A stretch of 10,760 bases of DNA from URNF01 sp045638005 (GTDB lineage: Bacteria > Bacillota > Clostridia > Oscillospirales > Acutalibacteraceae), in NCBI GenBank assembly GCA_045638005.1, contig JAZUAN010000036.1, positions 1-10,760 on the forward strand, in the 5' to 3' direction. The notes beneath the pieces are model-generated. The model was not told where the DNA came from. It saw only the letters and a list, made by a program, of their open reading frames with translations, and ran no database searches. The translations under genes were made by a program, and so were the position numbers. This document shows, one piece after another, positions 7,174-10,760 of this stretch; the first letter of the stretch is position 1, and every line of letters begins with the position of its first letter.

Positions 7174-7203
7174 AAAAAAGCAGCCGTTTTATACGGCCGC
7201 TTT
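7174..7203 (-). terminator. Terminator of the CYTH gene (and of spo0A read-through)
   Basis: On the - strand AAAGCGGCCGT pairs with ACGGCTGCTTT (one G-U) around a short AT loop, and the stem is followed by TTTTTTC. It lies 12 bp after the CYTH stop codon. Confidence 0.9.
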
Positions 7204-7215
7204 ATAGTATCCTTT

Positions 7216-7698
7216 TCAAAATAAACTTTTCTTCTTTTCCCAATATCGACTCATAGTAAAAGCGGGATCTTCGGTTTTTTCCTCTCCCAAAAACGCAGGC
7301 GGAACAAACGCCTCCGCCTCCATGACGGAGGAAAATTCCACCTCAGCATAATAAAAACTTGTTGGCGCACCCTTATCCACCAGGCTACATTCTAACCTGC
7401 GACCGTCCGGCAATAAAAACACCTTGAAATCCTTGCGTATGAGCGGCACTTCCAGCAACTCAGATAAGGCCTCAAATTTTTCGCCGCTAATATCCAACTC
7501 GACTTCTTTGCGTACAAGAGTACCTTTACTCTTGAAGCACAAACGATATCCAATGCCTTTTACGGTTTCTTTTTTTCGTATACGCACCACCGGATCGGCA
7601 GAAATGTATCCTTGCCATACGGTCGCTTGCTCTAAGAGCGGCAGTCCTGTCGGAAAGCCGTCTATCAAAAACTTTCTTTCAATCTCGGTATTTTCCAT
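7216..7698 (-). CDS. CYTH-domain (triphosphate tunnel metalloenzyme) protein
   Basis: The 160-residue product opens with the CYTH signature ExExK (E5-I-E7-R-K9 in TEIERKFLI). Further charged strands typical of the tunnel follow: VRIRKK (38-43), YRLCFKSKG (51-59), RKEVELDI (63-70) and YAEVEF (117-122). These alternating basic and acidic strands bind triphosphate and divalent metal. Relatives include tripolyphosphatases, thiamine triphosphatases and class IV adenylate cyclases; the short bacterial type is most often an inorganic polyphosphate hydrolase, but the substrate cannot be told here. The start at 7698 follows GGGGGAG at a slightly short distance. It lies 57 bp after spo0A without a terminator between, so read-through is possible. 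A perfect TATAAT lies at 7723-7718 on this strand, without a good -35 box. Confidence 0.88.
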   Translation of the reverse strand: MENTEIERKFLIDGFPTGLPLLEQATVWQGYISADPVVRIRKKETVKGIGYRLCFKSKGTLVRKEVELDISGEKFEALSELLEVPLIRKDFKVFLLPDGRRLECSLVDKGAPTSFYYAEVEFSSVMEAEAFVPPAFLGEEKTEDPAFTMSRYWEKKKSLF

Positions 7699-7717
7699 TT
7701 TTCTCCCCCATTTCGCT

Positions 7718-7723
7718 ATTATA
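7718..7723 (-). promoter_or_regulatory. Possible -10 element before the CYTH gene
   Basis: TATAAT on the - strand would give a leader of about 13 nt before the CYTH start at 7698. No convincing -35 or extended -10 accompanies it, so it may need an activator or be fortuitous. Confidence 0.35.
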
Positions 7724-7755
7724 ATAACACACTTAGAGAGAGAAATCATCCTTTT

Positions 7756-8532
7756 TTAAGAAATTTTCAGTTGCAGTCGAAACTTGTCGGCAATCATAGC
7801 GATAAACTCACTGTTGGTCGGTTTTCCGCGCCCGATGTGAATAGTATAACCGAAATAGGAATTGAGTACATCTACATCCCCTCTGTCCCATGCGACCTCA
7901 ATTGCATGGCGAATAGCACGTTCCACGCGAGAGGACGTAGTCGCATGCTTCTTGGCGACCGCAGGATACAGCCGCTTTGTCACCGCGTTAATGATGTCAT
8001 CGTCTTCGATCGCCATCAAAATAGCGTCCCGCAGGTATTGATACCCTTTTATATGCGCGGGTACGCCGATCTGATGAATGATCTCGGTGACACGCATTTC
8101 CAAACTATTGTTATCAGCGGTAACAGCGCGCAGATTTTTATTATCGGGATGGGATGTTTTTCCGCATAAGGTACGAATGCGGTTCGCCATTTCAGCCGCA
8201 TCAAACGGTTTTAAAATAAAATAGTCTGCGCCACCCAAAACCGCTTCCCGCTCCAGATTCGGATTATCGAAACCGGACATAACCATAAACTGCGGCACAT
8301 GCGCCAAGGATTTGGCGTATGTGTTTTTAATCACACCGATCGCATCTAACCGTGGCAAAAAGAAATCCAACATCACAACATCGGGATGGAGGGCACAGAT
8401 AGCATCCACCGCCTTTTTGCCGTCTTTTTCTACCGTTTCCACTACCAAGCCGTTCTCGCGCATAATATTTGCGCAAGGCACACCGAAATGTTCGCTGTTA
8501 TCCACCAATAATACTTTAATTTGCTTTTCCAT
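7756..8532 (-). CDS. spo0A: Sporulation master regulator Spo0A
   Basis: The 258-residue product consists of a receiver domain (about 4-122) and the Spo0A DNA-binding domain (about 145-258). The phosphoacceptor is D56 (VVMLDFFLPRLD), with S86 and K108 (FILKPFD) as the conserved switch and lysine residues. The C-terminal domain carries GVPAHIKGYQYLRDAI (157-172), LYPAVAKKHATTSSRVERAI (188-207) and GKPTNSEFIAMIADKFRLQL (236-255), close to the Bacillus protein. Phosphorylated Spo0A starts sporulation and shuts off vegetative genes. One oddity: the usual acidic pair (ADDN) is VDNS here, so D11 is kept but its partner is N12. The start is taken as ATG 8532 after AAGGAG; GTG 8535 is one codon further and equally possible. 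In many spore formers spoIVB is the direct upstream neighbour; here two extra genes intervene. Confidence 0.97.
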   Translation of the reverse strand: MEKQIKVLLVDNSEHFGVPCANIMRENGLVVETVEKDGKKAVDAICALHPDVVMLDFFLPRLDAIGVIKNTYAKSLAHVPQFMVMSGFDNPNLEREAVLGGADYFILKPFDAAEMANRIRTLCGKTSHPDNKNLRAVTADNNSLEMRVTEIIHQIGVPAHIKGYQYLRDAILMAIEDDDIINAVTKRLYPAVAKKHATTSSRVERAIRHAIEVAWDRGDVDVLNSYFGYTIHIGRGKPTNSEFIAMIADKFRLQLKIS

Positions 8533-8568
8533 CACAAGAAACTCCTTATTAAATTTGCCGGCGAATTC

Positions 8569-8597
8569 ATATTACCATATTTTACCAATTATTGCAA
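8569..8597 (-). promoter_or_regulatory. Probable spo0A promoter
   Basis: On the - strand TTGCAA (8597-8592) and TAATAT (8574-8569) are 17 bp apart, four of six matches each. The mRNA would start near 8562, about 30 nt before the coding start. A GAATT just downstream recalls the -10 of sigma-H promoters, but I see no matching sigma-H -35. Confidence 0.55.
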
Positions 8598-8607
8598 TAG
8601 TTTACCA
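8572..8607. repeat. Phased TTACCA repeats across the spo0A promoter
   Basis: TTACCA occurs at 8572-8577, 8582-8587 and 8602-8607, that is at offsets of 10 and 20 bp (one and two helical turns). The first overlaps the -10 box, the second lies in the spacer, and the third lies just upstream of the -35. On the coding strand this reads TGGTAA. The arrangement looks like an operator array, but the binder is unknown. Confidence 0.5.
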
Positions 8608-8650
8608 AAACTTTTTCAAAAAAATTATTTTTCGCCTGTCGCAAACATAG

Positions 8651-8681
8651 AAAAGGACAGAAAAAGACAGCAAAAAAGCAG
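8651..8681. repeat. Short A-rich tandem repeat between spo0A and the mosaic gene
   Basis: AAAAGGACAG (8651-8660) is followed directly by AAAAAGACAG (8661-8670), nine of ten bases equal, and by a degenerate third unit CAAAAAAGCAG that runs into the mosaic gene's terminator. It may be simple slippage. The spo0A upstream region (8536-8712) holds no gene that I can support. Confidence 0.45.
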
Positions 8682-8705
8682 GTCAATAGACCCACTTTTT
8701 GCTGT
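8668..8705 (-). terminator. Terminator of the mosaic gene
   Basis: On the - strand AGTGGGTC (8696-8689) pairs with GACCTGCT (8684-8677), with two G-U pairs, around TATT. The stem is followed by a T-run (8677-8672). The flanking A- and T-runs can lengthen the stem. It starts about 17 bp after the stop codon of the mosaic gene. Confidence 0.75.
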
Positions 8706-8712
8706 GCCGCGT

Positions 8713-9042
8713 TTAAATCTTCCCGTGGTTTTCCACGAATTTTCTTATGTAATCGCCAGCGAAGCCTAAAAATTCTTCCAGCTTGCTACCGAACAATTTC
8801 AGTCGCAGTTCGCAGCTATACGTACCGCTGTAACCAATATCGTCCAGCGTATCAAACACCGCAGCGCCTTGTGCCGTTTCAAGCATGTTTTCCGCAAAGA
8901 TAGCGTAGCCCTTTGTGGGGTCGTTGACGAGCACGTGGGGCACCGCGCCGATGAGTTTGCCGTCTTGGATAATCGGTGAGCCACTCACCAGTGTGTCAAT
9001 ATTATCGCCTTCATATTTGATAATTTCGGCAATTCGCGACAT
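8713..9042 (-). CDS. Mosaic small protein: SPFH-like start, SpoIVB-derived middle, sugar-isomerase-like tail
   Basis: The 109-residue product has three unrelated parts. Residues 1-14 (MSRIAEIIKYEGDN) resemble the start of SPFH/virion-core-like proteins. Residues 21-60 (SGSPIIQDGK through ETAQG) match residues 361-400 of the neighbouring SpoIVB with one difference (Pro for Thr). The rest (about 61-109, with DIGYSGTYSCEL and GFAGDYIRKFVE) resembles the C-terminus of xylose-isomerase-like TIM-barrel sugar isomerases/epimerases. No part is a whole domain. The SpoIVB segment has the catalytic serine but neither the His nor the Asp of the triad, and there is no membrane anchor, so protease activity is not expected. 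Yet the gene has a strong promoter, a good ribosome binding site (GGAG, complement of 9051-9056) and a terminator. It could be a recombination product that is expressed but inert, or a new small protein. The SPFH and isomerase assignments are from memory of family sequences. Confidence 0.6.
   Translation of the reverse strand: MSRIAEIIKYEGDNIDTLVSGSPIIQDGKLIGAVPHVLVNDPTKGYAIFAENMLETAQGAAVFDTLDDIGYSGTYSCELRLKLFGSKLEEFLGFAGDYIRKFVENHGKI
8867..8987. repeat. Partial duplicate of the spoIVB 3' region (copy B)
   Basis: This segment aligns without gaps to 9477-9597 at a constant offset of 610 bp. Over the core 8871-8987 I count 104 of 117 identical bases. Of the 13 differences only one changes the protein (Thr to Pro). 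Both copies read on the - strand. The homology ends abruptly on both sides. Confidence 0.95.
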
Positions 9043-9070
9043 TTTATTATCTCCGTCTATATAAAAATAC

Positions 9071-9087
9071 AAATTCTTATCTTTAAC
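9071..9087. repeat. Direct repeat 1 in the regulator/mosaic intergenic region
   Basis: AAATTCTTATCTTTAAC recurs with one mismatch at 9123-9139, 52 bp away (about five helical turns). This copy covers the predicted transcription start of the mosaic gene on the - strand. It is a candidate operator for the divergent XRE-type regulator. Confidence 0.75.
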
Positions 9088-9090
9088 GCA

Positions 9091-9119
9091 ATTATAGCGA
9101 TGAAACATGTTAATGTCGA
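9091..9119 (-). promoter_or_regulatory. Promoter of the mosaic gene
   Basis: On the - strand TCGACA (9119-9114, five of six) and TATAAT (9096-9091, perfect) have a 17-bp spacer. Transcription would start near 9084, leaving a leader of about 42 nt before ATG 9042. This also argues against the longer open frame that begins at 9141. Confidence 0.85.
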
Positions 9120-9122
9120 GAT

Positions 9123-9139
9123 AAATTCGTATCTTTAAC
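9123..9139. repeat. Direct repeat 2 in the regulator/mosaic intergenic region
   Basis: AAATTCGTATCTTTAAC is the second copy of the 17-bp repeat and lies just before the ribosome binding site of the regulator gene. With the first copy it brackets the mosaic gene's promoter, so a protein bound at both could control both divergent genes. Confidence 0.75.
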
Positions 9140-9162
9140 ATATTTTAGGAGATGATAATTGT

Positions 9163-9405
9163 ATGAAGATTTATGATTATGATGGCAGAAAAAATATTTG
9201 TGGCGAGCGGGTACATGAAGCAAGGCGAAAGTTAAAGTTAACACAAAGTGACCTTGCGGCACAGTTACAAATTGCAGGTATTATTATTGAACGTGATAGT
9301 ATTTCACGAATAGAAATAGGTACAAGATTTGTAGCTGACTATGAGCTTCGTGAATTATCAAAAATATTAAAAGTAACAGTTAATTGGTTATTAGGTTTAG
9401 AATAA
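9163..9405 (+). CDS. XRE-family helix-turn-helix regulator
   Basis: The 80-residue product is essentially one Cro/C1-type helix-turn-helix domain. It includes GERVHEARRKLKLTQSDLAA (residues 14-33, helices 1-2), ERDSISRIEIGTRFVADYEL (43-62, recognition helix and following turn) and ILKVTVNWLLGLE at the end. Such short proteins occur as repressors in Clostridia and on mobile elements. The start at 9163 follows AGGAG (9147-9151) at 11 bp, rather long. The gene is visibly AT-richer than its neighbours, with many TTA, ATA and AGA codons, which suggests recent acquisition. It is divergent from the mosaic gene, and the 17-bp repeats between them are the natural candidate operators. I could not place a convincing promoter for it. 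Confidence 0.87.
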   Translation: MKIYDYDGRKNICGERVHEARRKLKLTQSDLAAQLQIAGIIIERDSISRIEIGTRFVADYELRELSKILKVTVNWLLGLE

Positions 9406-9406
9406 C

Positions 9407-9439
9407 AAAAATGCAAGTCAATGATTGACTTGCATTTTT
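9407..9439. terminator. Bidirectional terminator between the XRE regulator and spoIVB
   Basis: A perfect 15-bp stem (9407-9421/9425-9439) with a TGA loop has A-runs on the left arm and T-runs on the right. It starts one base after the regulator's stop codon and ends three bases before the spoIVB stop, so it serves both convergent genes. Confidence 0.93.
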
Positions 9440-9442
9440 TGT

Positions 9443-10675
9443 TTACGAAACTTCTTTTAATTGTTGTTCCGCCACACCTTGCGCCGTTTCGAGCATGTTT
9501 TCCGCAAAGATAGCGTAGCCCTTTGTGGGGTCGTTAACAAGCACGTGGGTAACAGCGCCGATGAGTTTCCCATCTTGAATTATCGGTGATCCGCTCATCC
9601 CTTGCACGATACCGCCGGTGGCTCCGAGCAATTCGGGGTCTGTAATACGGATGACCATATTTTTTGTAGGCGAAGCATCTCTATAACGAATCTGTTCTAT
9701 CTTAATATCATAGCACTCCGGCTCAGTACCGTTTATAGTGGTATAGATCTGGGCTTCCCCTTCTTTAACCTGCTGCTTTACGGCGACCGGCATCGTTTCA
9801 AATCCCGTATGCGGGATTTGTGTCAGGGTACCGTATATGCCTGTTTCTGCATTTACAGATAAATGACCGATAATAGTATCCGACACGGCCCCGTTCAAAG
9901 AACCCGCTGTTCCCGATACACCTTTTTCCACATCATATATTTCCGCAGTTACGATATCACCGGTTGAAATAGGTAATATTTCATCCGTATCCACATCGCA
10001 CACCGCGTGTCCTAACCCGCCAAACACCATACTTTCCGGATCAAAAAAGGTTAACGTGCCGATACCAGCAGAACTGTCACGCACCCAAAACCCAGAGCGA
10101 TAACGATTTTCATTCACCGACAGCACCGCGCGAAATTTCACCGTAAAAATCAGATTATCCCTGCGAATGCGTAAGCTAACCTGCTCACCCTTTGATTTCT
10201 CAATAAGATTGCGCAGCTTCTTATTGGTGCTCACGTGTTCATCGTTTACTGCGAGCACGACATCCCCTGCTTTGAGTCCTGCAATGCGCGCAGGGTTACA
10301 AGGTCCCGCCGCCGTATCCACATCAGAAAAGCCTACCACCAGCACGCCGTCTGTAAACATTTTAATACCAAACGGAATACCGGCAACCACTACTACCGGC
10401 TCCTCCACCACCTTTACGTTCACTTCCTTAACAGGAAAAACGCCGAATAATTCTAACGACGAGCGATAGGTAGAGCCGACCGCATCCGCTACGGTTGTTT
10501 TAATAGATTTTTCCGGAACCTCACAGGCCTCTATAATACCGTCCAAAGTCAATTTTTTACCGGCTGTAACGATGTATTGTTCCGGCATAGCATTACGATA
10601 ATATATAATAACGCTCCACAATATTGCGGCAGCAAAAAAAACAAGCAGTGTAATTCCTCTGATACATTTTCGCAT
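9443..10675 (-). CDS. spoIVB: SpoIVB serine peptidase (family S55), sporulation signalling protease
   Basis: The 410-residue product is near the usual length. Order: N-terminal membrane anchor/signal (about 7-26), a PDZ domain (about 108-180, with AGLKAGDVVLAVNDEHV at 132-148), then the S55 peptidase domain. The catalytic residues fit H223 (FGGLGHAVCD), D346 (IRITDPELL) and S363 (GMSGSPIIQDGK). In known spore formers SpoIVB is made in the forespore, enters the intermembrane space and cleaves SpoIVFA, releasing pro-sigma-K processing in the mother cell. The start at 10675 follows AAGAAGG at about 10 bp. Its last 40 or so codons are partly duplicated in the mosaic gene about 0.6 kb downstream. 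The expected sigma-F/G promoter could not be placed in the 85 bp available. Confidence 0.96.
   Translation of the reverse strand: MRKCIRGITLLVFFAAAILWSVIIYYRNAMPEQYIVTAGKKLTLDGIIEACEVPEKSIKTTVADAVGSTYRSSLELFGVFPVKEVNVKVVEEPVVVVAGIPFGIKMFTDGVLVVGFSDVDTAAGPCNPARIAGLKAGDVVLAVNDEHVSTNKKLRNLIEKSKGEQVSLRIRRDNLIFTVKFRAVLSVNENRYRSGFWVRDSSAGIGTLTFFDPESMVFGGLGHAVCDVDTDEILPISTGDIVTAEIYDVEKGVSGTAGSLNGAVSDTIIGHLSVNAETGIYGTLTQIPHTGFETMPVAVKQQVKEGEAQIYTTINGTEPECYDIKIEQIRYRDASPTKNMVIRITDPELLGATGGIVQGMSGSPIIQDGKLIGAVTHVLVNDPTKGYAIFAENMLETAQGVAEQQLKEVS
9477..9597. repeat. Segment of spoIVB that is duplicated (copy A)
   Basis: This is the in-place spoIVB counterpart of 8867-8987, encoding the catalytic-serine motif and the strands that follow, near the C-terminus. 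Copy A has fewer G/C bases at third codon positions than copy B, so copy B was probably not derived recently from this exact gene. Confidence 0.95.
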
Positions 10676-10760
10676 GATTTTAAAACCTTCTTTCCGTTTT
10701 TATTCTTGACCGAAACCAAGCGCGGTATGTTGGCAATTTCAGCAAAGTAAAACAAAACTA
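10676..10760. other. Upstream region of spoIVB
   Basis: These 85 bp hold the spoIVB ribosome binding site (AAGAAGG on the - strand) and an otherwise plain sequence. I find no terminator or convincing promoter. An open frame on the - strand continues into spoIVB in another frame but looks non-coding. Confidence 0.4.

Noticed and set aside
8713..9042. Reading the mosaic gene as a second SpoIVB protease
   Set aside because: Only the serine segment is present. The His and Asp of the triad, the PDZ domain and the membrane anchor are missing.
9043..9141. 33-codon N-terminal extension of the mosaic gene
   Set aside because: The promoter and ribosome binding site of the shorter gene lie inside it, and it ends where the SPFH-like start begins.
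8867..9597. Explaining the duplicated spoIVB segment as a simple assembly collapse or misjoin of the same locus
   Set aside because: The copies differ at 11% of positions in a selected pattern, so they are not one sequence placed twice. A misjoin with another genome remains possible and needs read data.
10549..10755. 68-residue open frame upstream of and overlapping spoIVB
   Set aside because: It runs out of frame through the spoIVB signal sequence and has no homology or ribosome binding site that I can see.
10676..10760. Possible sigma-G promoter before spoIVB (CAACATA as -10)
   Set aside because: No matching -35 box is present at the required spacing; the true promoter may lie beyond the window edge.

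Overview
The window looks like chromosomal DNA of an endospore-forming member of the Clostridia (Firmicutes). It carries the sporulation master regulator gene spo0A and the sporulation protease gene spoIVB, strong Shine-Dalgarno sites, promoters close to the TTGACA-17-TATAAT consensus, and short U-tailed intrinsic terminators between almost all transcription units. Genes are dense and on both strands, and most of the window is core genome.

Left part (1-2400, + strand): the last codons of an unidentified gene and its terminator, then a pyrimidine unit. A leader with a PyrR-type attenuator precedes pyrR (regulator/uracil phosphoribosyltransferase), followed by the NCS2 uracil permease gene. PyrR should close the operon when uridine nucleotides are plentiful, so regulator and uptake are controlled together. 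A bidirectional terminator separates this unit from the convergent polA.

Middle (2414-7700): polA (- strand), a free-standing tRNA-Leu(GAG) gene with a consensus promoter and its own terminator, tspO (-), a small stand-alone ABC-type ATPase (+), a C_GCAxxG_C_C cysteine-rich protein (-), and a CYTH triphosphate-tunnel protein (-). The ATPase and the cysteine-rich gene end four bases apart, and their shared terminator stem is built from coding sequence of both.

Right part (7756-10760): the spo0A-spoIVB neighbourhood, both on the - strand. In many spore formers these two genes are direct neighbours. Here about 0.9 kb lies between them. It holds an AT-rich XRE-type regulator gene (+) and, divergent from it, a 109-codon gene (-) that is a mosaic. 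Its start resembles an SPFH/virion-core-like protein. Its middle is a 40-residue copy of the end of SpoIVB including the catalytic-serine motif. Its tail resembles the C-terminus of a sugar-phosphate isomerase/epimerase. The SpoIVB-like segment is about 89% identical in DNA to the resident spoIVB, with almost only synonymous differences. The mosaic has its own good promoter, ribosome binding site and terminator, and shares a 120-bp intergenic region with the regulator that carries a 17-bp direct repeat. This is the most unusual part of the window.

Other points of interest are a helically phased TTACCA array over the spo0A promoter and an Asp-to-Asn change in the Spo0A acidic pocket. No CRISPR array, rRNA, transposase or phage structural gene was seen.
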